Source of the DNA: Glandiceps talaboti
Taxonomy: Eukaryota > Hemichordata > Enteropneusta > Spengelidae
Assembly: GCF_964340395.1 (NCBI RefSeq)
Contig: NC_135567.1
Coordinates: 15,105,306 to 15,155,305 of the forward strand
Direction of reading: 5' to 3'
DNA length: 50,000 nt
Shown here: positions 40,515 to 50,000 of the stretch, piece after piece
How the letters are laid out: every line of letters starts with the position of its first letter
Position numbering within the stretch: the first letter of the stretch is position 1
The notes under the pieces: generated by a model
Database searches by the model: none
Seen by the model: only the letters and a program-made list of their open reading frames with translations
Told to the model about the DNA's origin: nothing
Made by a program: the position numbers and the translations under genes

Positions 40515-42337
40515 CTGTAAAATATAAAAACGAAACCGAACGTTAGCTACTGTACAGAGATAGTTACTAAAAGTATCCAATTATGAAAAACAATGTCTTT
40601 CCCGCCAAAAGTTCACGCTAAATTATCAAATTTTTGCTTCATATCAAATTTATTCCAGTCTACAATTTTAATACAGTAACTTAGGAGTGCCATCAAACTG
40701 ATTCAATGCTCATGTTTAAAAATTGTTTTTAAAAAATAAAAATTTGGAAAGAAAAATAAAATTGGCGCACGTATTTTATTCACGACAGGTTGTGTTATCA
40801 GTAATTACACTATAGGGATTATGAAATGAAGTTATAAACATTCCCTTGGGTTCTAAGCTCTTCTAAACTGTCTTGTAAATGGTCAATTAATAACGCCAGA
40901 CAATTTAACTTTCAATCGTATGCCTTCTTACATGTCTTGACATGTTTGTCTAGTGAAATAGTAATTGTGTTAAAGCCCTTGGTGACTCCATTGTGATTAG
41001 ATTACGGTTCAAAAATCATTTCATTCTCTCACCTTCAAATCCAGACTGCCCATCATGTTAAAGCTACAGGGAGCATCGAACCAACCCTCTTCAAAATTTA
41101 TGTCGAATAGACTCATGTATCCCGGTGATCTCTTTGTGATTTGTTGTTCGTGGCGGGGTTCCCATGCTCCAGTTGTTGGGTTGAACCTGTAGAGTGGCAG
41201 CAACTTCCATCCATGGTTGGCCAGTTGGTCGATGGCATCAAGAACGTAGTCGATGACTGCATCATGCATGAAATAGGGGAGATTAATTCTTGAAAAGCCG
41301 GGTCTCAAAGCCTCTAGAGGTTCTTTGTTCTCCTTCTGTTTCCTATCCTCGTCCAAGAGCCTAATGAAGCGATCTGCAATCTGCTCGGTGATGCCCAGTA
41401 GATCCTGAAAATTGAGAATAGAGACACATTAACTCAATGACCTTTAACCCTACCATTCCCAGACAAGCGTGAAAAATAACACACCTTCAAGACAAAAAAG
41501 AACTGTACTTTCTCCCACTTGCTTTTCACAACGTTTACGTCAGAGAATCATTGGGAATAAATTTAGCATCTCAGTCTAAAATCAAGTTCTTTGGCGCCGA
41601 AAATTAACAAAAACTAAATTTTTTCAAGATTTATTTTTATGGGAAAGTGCCGTCTGCTATGTGCCATGTGATGTTCTACAAATTGTTATTGTCACCTGTA
41701 TATAAGCAACATGGCAACAGCATCATGCTACAGCACTATAAGGTAATTCCACCTTGGAGACTTCAAAAACCAGACGCTACTTGTCTGGCAAAGTTTCAAA
41801 TTTCTTCAACTGTAGTAAATAATCTTAAAATTTCTTTCTTTTCTTTAGACAATGAAATGAGCATGACCCCCTGTGAGGCGCGAAGAAAATCATCAAGGAC
41901 AAAATAAATTCAATACATATACTTACATGAGCGTATGGTCCTGCGCATGCGCATCCACCCCTTGCTTGAATTCCATAGAGATCGTTGAGAAGGGTACAGA
42001 CAAAGTTGTGATGTAGAAGTTTTCCAGTTTTTTCATGTCGAATCATAAAGGAAAAGATAGGGAGTCTTCTTGGTTTCTGGTTGCCTAGGATGATCAAGTT
42101 TTTGTTGTTCTGCCATCTGTCAAAAGCCCTCCTGCACAACTCCTCCTCACGTGCTTCAATGACGTCAGAACCAACTGCCTATAAGATTGAAAAAAGGCCA
42201 TAAGTATAGCGAATTACAGATGTTGCAAGGTACATCAATATCATTATTGATAATTTTGAATTGTGTGAAATTCAAAATTTAGTATGTCAATTATTTGATT
42301 CCCCCTCCTCCGTCTGCCCCCCCCCCCCCCCACCATG

Positions 42338-42371
<34 letters not shown>

Positions 42372-45300
42372 CCATCATCACCATCAACAAACACAACAAG
42401 ATCAACAACAACAACAACATTCCCACCCCATCTATTAACATCATATAATTCATTTACAATGGTAAAAGTGAAAAAGCGGCTATTTTAGATTCATTTGATT
42501 GATATACATACCTCCTTAACTTGGAATGCCATGCCAGCTCTGATGGACTCTGTAATTGCTGGAGTTCCACCCTCCTCCCTTGCTTCGATATCTTTCAAAT
42601 AGTAATGCTTTTCTCTGGATACCTGAGAAAAATAACAGAACACGTAAATCATTAATCCATGGTGAAAAAATGTGCTATCAATTAAAATATTAACAAAATG
42701 ATAGATTATGACTCCAAGTGAAATGCGGGCCAATTTACATGAAGCATAATCAAAGTTTAGATTTTTTTTAATATTAAAAAATTCAAGGAATTTCAATTTG
42801 TTTTGAGGTGTTTTCATCATATGCAAGATTAGAATTTGAACTACGTAAAGGTAACTATCACAGCCTTTGCTTTGAATTATTCCAAAAAAGTATAAGTTTG
42901 GGAATTATAGAAAAAGTGGTCTAAAAAAAGTGAATTATAAAAAAGAAGGAAAACATATTCCCATACAATGCTTATGGTTCCGCTGATAAAATGCAACTAA
43001 TGCGAGAACCAAGGACTGAAATGTTGGCCTTTAAGTGACTGTACTAGATCTGTGTTAGTGTCACGGAGGGGTCAGTGAACCAGTTTACGTGTTCATGAAT
43101 ACATAAGATGTATAATGTGACCTGACTTACATACGAGACCGTGCCACCACCAGCTGATGCAGGTACTCTGTTCGTGAACAGCTTCCTCTTAGCAATAAGG
43201 AGACCTGGAGTACCTACTCCACCAACAAATTTGTGACAGGAGATGAAGACAGCATCTTTGGAGCAGTCCATGCCACTGAAAGGAAACAGAAGTAGCGGTT
43301 TAGTCACGGGTATTCACCAGACGGAGATATCGTAACATAGGTGAGGCAACAATACATGTCATTTAAAATACTATATGTATTGTGTACCCCGATTTGTATT
43401 ATGTGCCTCTATGGGATACTACAACGGAGACAGGAGACAGCCAGTGGGGTTGTCTGACACCATAGACTCGGAACTCATTCCGTGTTATTAATGTTTTCGC
43501 TTGGGTCATCTAACGAGGAGCTCCGCGTGCATGCGTGAATGAAGTAGTCTTGTATAGCAACCAGCTTTAATTTCTCGTCATGGGTTAACTCGTTTGCTGC
43601 TTGAAGTACAAAAGAAAAGAATATAAATTAGATTGACGAGCATGCGTACTTACTTCTTAGCAACAGGGTTCATATCAATCTTGAGGTAGGGACCAGCGGT
43701 GGCATAATCCCAGAATGATAGGGCGCCATGTTTGTGCAGCAGTTCAGCAACTTTCTCGGTATCTGTCAAAATTCCTGTCACGTTTGAAGCTGATGAAAAG
43801 ACACCAATCATCGTGTCAGCGTGTTTCTTTTCATTCTTAAGCTGCTCCTCCAAGAATGCCACGTCTACTGTACCCGTTTTGGTTTCTTTAATTCGAATTA
43901 CTTTGGCGCCACTTTCCTTCCAAGGGAGGATATTGGAGTGATGCTCAAACGGACCAACAAACACAACCTGAAAATAAGCAAAATATTTCGAAATTAGTGA
44001 ATTCACAAAAGTCATTCCGAGATAAAGACATATCGGCAGCTTGTCATCATTTCACTGGCAGTTCTTTATTTGTCTATTTCCAATGGAACTTTTTTAATTT
44101 TCCCAATTTTAGAAAATATATTTAAAAAACTGAACTTACTGTTTTTCTGGCTCGGTCTTCGGTTAACTGCATCACTTGGTAAATTTTGTGGATAGCTCCT
44201 GTTGCTCCGCTTCCACAGAAAATAACGACATCGTCACTTCCGGCATTGACACTGTTCTTAATAATCTCTCTGAAAAATGGAACAAATTTACATAAATTTA
44301 CATATGAAAAAGAGTACGTAAGTACGTATTCTCTCGTCAAAATTTATAATTTAAATATAAATTTGCATATTTCCACAAAAAATGAATCATACAAATTGAT
44401 CTCTCGTCAGTGGCGATTGCACAATGAAAATTGTTTTGTTTATTTTCTACCAATAAAATGACAACTATGATGATTTCTCCCGAATACTTCACAAATAATT
44501 CGACATTCTGGGTGATTTTCAGAAAAAAATTCTTACCTGGCATCATTTCTGAATCTCGTCGTCTGCTTTGAGACAATAGTTGTAGTAGTATGGGTGTTGC
44601 CGTAGTGAGGGTATACATTCTTCATAATGTACTCTTCAATAAATTTTAACGGCCTGTCAGGACACAAAAGAACACTCCGGTCACACTTCACAAAGTTTAA
44701 AATTGGCTCGCTAAAAAAACGCTGCTAGCGGTATACTTCTGTCGAACACCGGTCACATTGAATTTCCGACCGGCTGTTAATTCAAAACTGGCATTTCGCA
44801 AAATTTATTACTAAAATATTTATTTTAATATCAATAACTTTCGATGAAATATGTATCAGTTTTGATAAACATGATATTGGTTTTTACAACATAGGGTCTA
44901 CTCAGGTGATCAGTAATGTTGTCATCACCGATATTTTTGGCGCGAAAATTGCGAAGTACCTGCAGAAACCAGACTATACAAGTTACCACTTTCAGTGTAA
45001 GCGTAAAGTCAGCGCAGACTACAAGTTCTATTTGCAGTTGTGGTCTTGACAATAGGCTCAAGGCGAGCTGTCTAGAATTTATTCAGATTTCCACAGTCGT
45101 CAGCCAGTTTGAAGTTGTCTCGAGTTACTACCAGTCAAAACAATGCAGAAATAAGAGATAAGGTGAAATAATGAAAACAATACACATTCTTACCTTCCTG
45201 ACGCCGTGTAGTCACAATATACCACTGTACAAAGAAAGAAGAAAGAAAAAAACCATTGGATTAGAGTTCAAGTCTAAAATCCAAAGGGGTGGTACACTTG

Positions 45301-46273
45301 AAAGTGTCGTCTGCGACGGTAACAGAGATACAAACCAAAGACCCAAACCTGTCGATTTTGGAGTACCTTCGTTCTAATTAGGTTCCCTAAAGCTTTTTAG
45401 TGCAGATCTGTGATGAAAACTTTAAGCTTTGGTTTCTGGCCCCAAAATAATGACTGGTGTCAAGTACTCCCCCTCCCCTCCCCCCTCTTGAAAATAGAAT
45501 TAACCTTTCGAGGACACGGTAATTCTGTTCCGTCTATATATGTTATACGATGGCGTGCAAAAAGGCTTCCGTGGTAGGACTGACTCGCATTCTCAGACTA
45601 GCAGAATTTAGACTGGTTCGATTTTTTTGGTTATTTTTACTCATGAAGTCAAACATGCGTCAAGGATTGTATTTAAATGAGGATGTGTAGTTGCATTAAC
45701 CGTAGAACTGTTGATGAGTCTAAGTTTTGCAAACAATTGAGTTGAGGTGAGGGACAACGATGTTTGCGTGGGCGAAAAATATCAACATACTACAACCTGT
45801 CAAAAACCACAAAGCTCTGAGTAAGCTCGTGGCACGCGAGCATTTCGCGGCAAAAGCGTGTCGCAGACGATGAGTGTGAAAGAATGTCTGGACCAACAAT
45901 ACTTCGTGAGAAGGCTCAGTCCCTAAGCAAGCCACGCCTTCGTGTCAAACACGATGCCGGTAGTGGGCTAAGAAAAGCACATGTAGTACTAGTAGGTAAC
46001 CAACCGCACTCATTTTAGCAACATGTAAGTATAGTTTACATTTGGTGGTTTGCCTCGATTCGACCAAATTTCTTACACATTACAAATAATTTCTGCAAAT
46101 AATTTCTTACCTTGGCGTTCGCCGAATGGCCCATCAAATCTAGCTGTACCTCCAACGACATTGTTATCAATGTAGTCGAGAAATTTGAGTCTTTCGTCGG
46201 AGACGACATCGTCGTAGTAATCTTCGCAATCATAGACCCCACCGTCTACGTATCTGCACTCCCGATTTTCCAT
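39858..46273 (-). CDS. Gene C: class-V aminotransferase-fold PLP enzyme, cysteine-desulfurase-like, with novel tail
   Basis: Ten exons read on the minus strand join in frame to 763 residues plus stop: 46111-46273, 45194-45224, 44537-44653, 44140-44269, 43654-43967, 43131-43275, 42512-42622, 41927-42178, 41033-41404 and 39858-40514. All introns are GT..AG and every phase agrees. Motifs: VVYCDYTASGRP, GNTHTTTT, GSGATGAIH (123-131), HHSN, FSSASNVTG, D234 in FWDYATAGP (PLP ring nitrogen), SCHK with Schiff-base K267, and RGGCACAGPYAH with C413/C415 (carboxylate Arg and possible sulfur-acceptor Cys). This matches the NifS/SufS/Csd superfamily, in a group of long uncharacterised metazoan and bacterial proteins. 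Substrate is unknown; sulfur transfer from cysteine is one option. The last 130 residues hold KKRK (674-677), KKRRR (709-713) and a Cys cluster (718-733). No mitochondrial leader is evident. Confidence 0.92.
41033..41404 (-). CDS. Gene C exon 9
   Basis: Acceptor CAATTTTCAG, donor GAAG|GTGAGA, phases 0/0. Encodes the C-terminal subdomain: RPGFSRINLPYF, YVLDAIDQLANHGWKLLPLY and FNPTTGAWEPRH. Confidence 0.93.
41927..42178 (-). CDS. Gene C exon 8, active-site cysteines
   Basis: Acceptor AATCTTATAG, donor TCAT|GTAAGT, phases 0/0. Encodes LPIFSFMIRHEKTGKLLHHN and ends in GIQARGGCACAGPYAH. R-x-G-C-x-C-A-G-P is diagnostic for the group. Confidence 0.95.
42319..42390. repeat. (C)n and (ATC)n tracts, intron 7 of gene C
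   Basis: A short poly-C run and about 18 ATC units inside the intron between exons 7 and 8. Confidence 0.9.
42512..42622 (-). CDS. Gene C exon 7
   Basis: Acceptor TTTTTCTCAG, donor GGAG|GTATGT, phases 0/0. Encodes REEGGTPAITESIRAGMAFQ, the conserved E-x-G-T-P substrate loop. Confidence 0.93.
43131..43275 (-). CDS. Gene C exon 6, catalytic lysine
   Basis: Acceptor TCCTTTCAG, donor GTAT|GTAAGT. Encodes DAVFISCHKFVGGVGTPG, where the Lys after Cys-His forms the PLP Schiff base, then LLIAKRKLF and ASAGGGTVSY. Confidence 0.95.
43654..43967 (-). CDS. Gene C exon 5, PLP-domain core
   Basis: Acceptor TTATTTTCAG, donor AGAA|GTAAGT. Encodes VVFVGPFEHHSNILPW, IGVFSSASNVTGILTD and LSFWDYATAGPYLKID with the cofactor aspartate. 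Confidence 0.95.
44140..44269 (-). CDS. Gene C exon 4
   Basis: Acceptor CCATTTTTCAG, donor AACA|GTAAGT. Encodes EIIKNSVNAGSDDVVIFCG and the phosphate-binding GSGATGAIHKI. Confidence 0.93.
44537..44653 (-). CDS. Gene C exon 3
   Basis: Acceptor GTCCTGACAG, donor CCAG|GTAAGA. Encodes RPLKFIEEYIMKNVYPHYGN and the Thr run HTTTT that contacts substrate or cofactor in this fold, then TTRFRNDAR. Confidence 0.92.
45194..45224 (-). CDS. Gene C exon 2, 31-nt microexon
   Basis: Acceptor CTTTGTACAG, donor GAAG|GTAAGA. Encodes only VYCDYTASG, but this block is a conserved family motif, and both neighbouring phases (1 in, 2 out) require exactly this exon. Confidence 0.9.
46111..46273 (-). CDS. Gene C exon 1 (start codon)
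   Basis: Starts MENRECRYVDGG; the conserved part is LKFLDYIDNNVVGGTARFDG, the usual family entry before the catalytic domain. Donor CAAG|GTAAGA, phase 1. This is the first in-frame ATG after an upstream stop. Confidence 0.85.
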
Positions 46274-47469
46274 CTTCGAAGCTTGTTCGTCGGTTCAAGA
46301 AAAATTGTGAATTTTTTTACACTGTCACTCACACTGCGAGTAAGTCAAGTCAGTTGGCGCTTACATGTGAGCTATGGTAGCAAAAGGTATGAATGAAAAT
46401 CCGAAGTCCCCGGTCCGTATTAATACATTATTCCGAAATGGCATAAACCATTTATCCAAAATTTGTAGGGGTGTGAGGGACTACTGAAAACGATTTTCGA
46501 AGGAGAAAAGTGGTTGATATTACAACTTCCTCAAAATGAACGCAATATATGTTATCTTTTATAATGATCCCGTGTTAATAGTTCGAAAAATTGCGTTTTT
46601 TAGTTTCGAAAAATTATTTCTGTTTCAATATTTTGAGCTTACCTACCCCCTAATATATTTACTCCCCTGTCTGTGTTTCACGTGAATGGACGTAAAGGGC
46701 AGTTGAATATTTACGTCACAATGGATCTTTCATGTGATTGGACGACACAAGCAGTAAACAAGGCACCCGGCCTTTTTTTATTGACGGCATGTCGTTAAAG
46801 GAGACCCATTGAAAAATAAGGCAAAGTACTTGCCTTCCAGCTTTTCATTTGTTCAACTCCAATGCACACGCATTACAAACGTGTTTTCATTCATCTCCAA
46901 GCGCCTTTTTCTTAGTTCTCAAAGGAGCACTTTTTCTGTAGCAACGTGGAACACCATAGGACTTCTCGCGTCATAAAGCCACGAGCGTAGATAGTTAAGC
47001 CACGCGAACGTCACCCCGGCGATGCAAAATCTAATTCCTGTTGCCAAAACATTTTGCCAAGATTTGCAATATTTTATTATTGTATGGGAACTACATTTGA
47101 CATGTACCCGTTAAGGCCAAAATGTCCTGAAGGAAAGAGAGCCCACCTAAGTTTGTGATTAAAAAGTTACTTAAAATGCAAATAAACATCCTACTAATAA
47201 GGACCAATGTGCTATGTACCATTAACGTACGGTCAACTAAAAATCGTGTACTTATTTTCCGATTTTGAAATACTTTGTGTTTCTTTATTTCACATCTAAT
47301 GTTTTCTGCTGTCAGGTTTACGGTCCTGACAGTGTGAAATTTGCAAGAAACACGTGACATGTCTTTCATGTGTACCCCAATCAGGAGTAGAAACGGTAGA
47401 TTGAATAAAAAGTTTTGAAATTTGGACTCTGGGTGTCAGGTACAAATTCAAGTGGAAATTATGGTTGTG

Positions 47470-48240
47470 ACTTTGTCGGACCTTCTACAAAGTTTGTTAT
47501 TGCCTCGAAGATTTTCAAGTTCCTCAAGTTTACTCAAATCTAAACTCGAACTCTGTGAAACACAATGTTACTGGTATCAATGATTTTGTTTGACACACAA
47601 GTGCCTCTAAGACTCAGAATCCTGTCTTTCATATTCCACAGATTTACCCCAACCTGAGGTGGATACTTCTAGTCGTGCAAATGATGTGAAGTGGAGGGTA
47701 GGGGTTAGGGTACAAATTGGGGGTGGGGGTTAGGGTACAAAATTGGGTTGAAAATCAGGGTTAAAAATTAGGGTTACTAATAAATGAGTTTATATGTAAT
47801 TCTACAGGTTTGTCATTGCCTCTACGAATACGATAGTTACCCTTCAGGTTCCCCAGGTTTACTCCGACCAGGGTTGAAAAACTGAAAACTTGTAGAAATG
47901 GAGAAAAGGGAAGGTAGGCTTGGATTTCAGGATAAAAAATTGGGTTGAAACCTAGAGTTACTAGTGATTTTTATACCATTCTGCAACTGCAGGTTGGTAG
48001 TTGCCTCTTCGACTAGGATGGATTTTATTCAGGTTTCCTCAGGTTTACCCCGACCAGGGTTGGAAACTTTGTACAAAAGAAGAAAAGTGAGGGGAAGGGT
48101 GATTGTATAACATTCACTTCCAGTTGAAAATTTGCTGTTGAAAATCATGGTTGTCGGTGATTTTGTATGATATACTGCAGGTCTGTTATTGTCTGTCAGT
48201 GTAGGACTGGTGTCCTTCGAGTAGACAATTCACAAAAAAT
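47470..48240. repeat. Degenerate tandem repeat, about 180-bp unit
   Basis: A block of TTGCCTC..., CAGGTTT(A)CC/CTC and GACCAGGGTTG recurs near 47500, 47590, 47815, 47995 and, weakly, 48170. Spacing of the clearer copies is about 180 bp. Three TTAGGG words occur between units. Confidence 0.6.
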
Positions 48241-49366
48241 CATTGTCCAGATTCATTCAATCTGTCATACAAAAGTCGTCTGCGTCCTGCTCGGTGGACG
48301 GTACTTACATAACATCCACATCATTCGAGACATCGAGACGGCCTATTTGCCGAGTTAATCACATGATACCTTCACTTCTCTGACAAAAAAGACATACGAT
48401 GTACAGAGGTACCGAGACAAGAGCCTGTCTGCGACTACACACACAACACAATACCGATTAGAATAACATAACCGTCTGAAGTTTCGAATTACTTCACCTT
48501 CAAGACGTTTCTTTTAAAACATATGTCAACACAATTTTGTAACATGTTGGTAGAATAATCATGAAAAATGTCCGTACCGATTCATCGTCAATCGTTTTAC
48601 TTTTTCCAGAATCAAAACTAAAGCCAAGATTTGCTGAAACTAATATCGGATGAAGAATTTTATAAAAATAAAATGTGTGCCTCACAAAAAAGGTATGTTT
48701 GTTTTGTGAGGTTCCAAAAAAATAAGTTTGAAACGGTGTACTCACTATAACAGTATTACTCAAGCGTTACCTGTGTTTTGTTTCATTTTCAATATTTTTT
48801 AGAAGTCTCACTATTTTAAGATTGTATTCGCCACTATTTCATAATTGTCTGATGATTGTATTCGATGTCTTTCATGATGAAACATAAAAATTTTGTTCAC
48901 TGCATTTGTCATCAACATTTTTGTTTCATTTGAAAACGAGGCCACGTGCGTAACTGCCGACAGCATTCCGCCAAAAAATGCATGTTTTTTCTATATGTTT
49001 TGATTCACATTACCATTATTTTGGAACAGAACTACTATAAAATTACGTATAAATAGACGGGTTCTGAAATTTTAGTTTCAAAATGGCGATTTTTCGACAC
49101 CTTTAAAAATTACGACATTTGGGACATTTAGAATCGGCAGTTACTTAGGGAGGCAGTTTCTGTCATAACAACGAGTCGGTCTGGAGCTATTGTTATCCTT
49201 GTCTTCAAATTCCATTGATTCACCTGGGCAGACCTAACAATAAGTCGTTGTTTAGATTTTCCAATCGTCTGTTCTCAACAATAACTAGTTCACCTCATGA
49301 TTGTTTGTGTTTAACTGTTACTTCCGATTGGCATTCGCCCATGTATTATGTAATGTAGTATTCCAG

Positions 49367-49604
49367 GGCCATGGCGCAGGGTCTTGTCGTAATGAAAATA
49401 GAGAATACCTGTCCGGACTTGTATCGTAACTGTCAATCAGACAGTGGTTGGCAGACGGACATTTCCATTCTCTGTCGGCAGGTGTCGAAAAGACTTTTAC
49501 TCAAACGAGCCGGTAAATTTACAGGCTACAAGAACACTATTTTTGGAATTTTTGGAACAAGAAGACGACCAGAAGATTTTTTGATGATACCGCTGAACAA
49601 ATAA
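49367..49604 (+). CDS. Candidate terminal exon of a small, possibly secreted, protein
   Basis: Follows a possible acceptor TATTCCAG and stays open to TAA; AATAAA occurs about 160 bp later. The peptide has spaced cysteines (ENTCPDLYRNCQ, SILCRQ), dibasic sites (SKRLLLKR, TRRRP) and reads like a peptide precursor lacking its signal exon. Base composition is more coding-like than its surroundings. I do not recognise the family. A donor-like GCCG|GTAAAT at 49515 is an alternative end. Confidence 0.22.
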
Positions 49605-50000
49605 TACAAAGACGGTACCGATCGTAAATATATCAGACCGCAACCCAAGCGTATCTCCCTGTGAGTTGTGAGTAAGCTCCACCCGTTACCCAGATCATCG
49701 TGCCGAGTATCAAAACATCCACTCACCAAGGACGTAAGACACTGCCAATACTTCCGAAGCAAATAAACTTTTTTTAGTTGACTTTACTTACTTTGATAAC
49801 ATAGGCAAGTGTATATCTTGTTCCGGTCAGGTTATTTTGGTATCGCAGATATTCATCACGTGGTTGTGACTTTCACTGACATGTTGCTCTCGTCTTGTTA
49901 GCCAACCAAAGACCCTCTTAAGTCACGTATACGTGTAGTTATGAACACATGTTCAACACCATCACAAAATTTCACCAACATTTTGATCGCAAATGGATAT

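Larger units (their letters stand above)
46274..50000. other. Flank upstream of gene C, mostly no gene
   Basis: The gene C promoter should lie just above 46273, but no TATA or initiator could be fixed. Beyond it are AT-rich unique sequence, a degenerate tandem repeat at 47470-48240, and one candidate exon at 49367. Confidence 0.55.

Noticed and set aside
47700-47780. Interstitial telomere
   Set aside because: Only three scattered TTAGGG words, not a tandem run.

Overview
The window is AT-rich eukaryotic DNA with spliced genes, long introns and very many microsatellites and short transposon copies. Gene content and repeat style point to an invertebrate bilaterian animal, probably marine (hemichordate, cephalochordate or lophotrochozoan are all possible). 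The sequence alone does not name the species. All exons below were placed by homology motifs, GT..AG splice signals and matching phases, not by single long ORFs.

Three spliced genes can be supported. Two are tandem, same-strand paralogues of the corticotropin-releasing-hormone binding protein (CRHBP): gene A (exons 2877-12775, +) and gene B (exons 20782-27399, +). Each has six recognised coding exons with identical intron phases (1,0,1,0,1), the ten cysteines expected of CRHBP, and an extra loop with two more cysteines. The signal-peptide exon of each was not found. The third gene (gene C, 39858-46273, -) has ten exons and encodes a 763-residue PLP enzyme of the class-V aminotransferase / cysteine-desulfurase-like group. 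It carries an unusual acidic, basic-patch and cysteine-rich C-terminal tail. Genes B and C converge tail to tail across 12.5 kb. A small candidate terminal exon (49367-49604, +) is recorded with low confidence.

Layout: 1-2876 upstream flank with a tandem duplication and MITEs; 2877-12775 gene A; 12776-20781 flank between A and B with MITEs, a 43-bp tandem array, a tRNA-derived SINE and ATGT microsatellites (it may include gene B's first intron); 20782-27399 gene B; 27400-39857 intergenic, with a foldback MITE flanked by a 9-bp target duplication, (GGTT)n and (TA)n tracts, a second SINE-like piece and a LINE 3' end; 39858-46273 gene C; 46274-50000 flank with a degenerate about 180-bp tandem repeat.

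The most unusual signals are: (i) a degenerate type I hammerhead ribozyme fold between two (TA)n tracts inside intron 5 of gene A, suggesting a Penelope-like element remnant; (ii) complementary microsatellites on both sides of exon 4 and exon 5 of gene A and of exon 5 of gene B, which could fold the pre-mRNA around those exons; (iii) the tail of the gene C enzyme. CRHBP proteins bind and buffer CRH-family peptides outside the cell, so A and B may be two diverged secreted buffers of stress-type neuropeptides. Gene C has no visible functional link to them.
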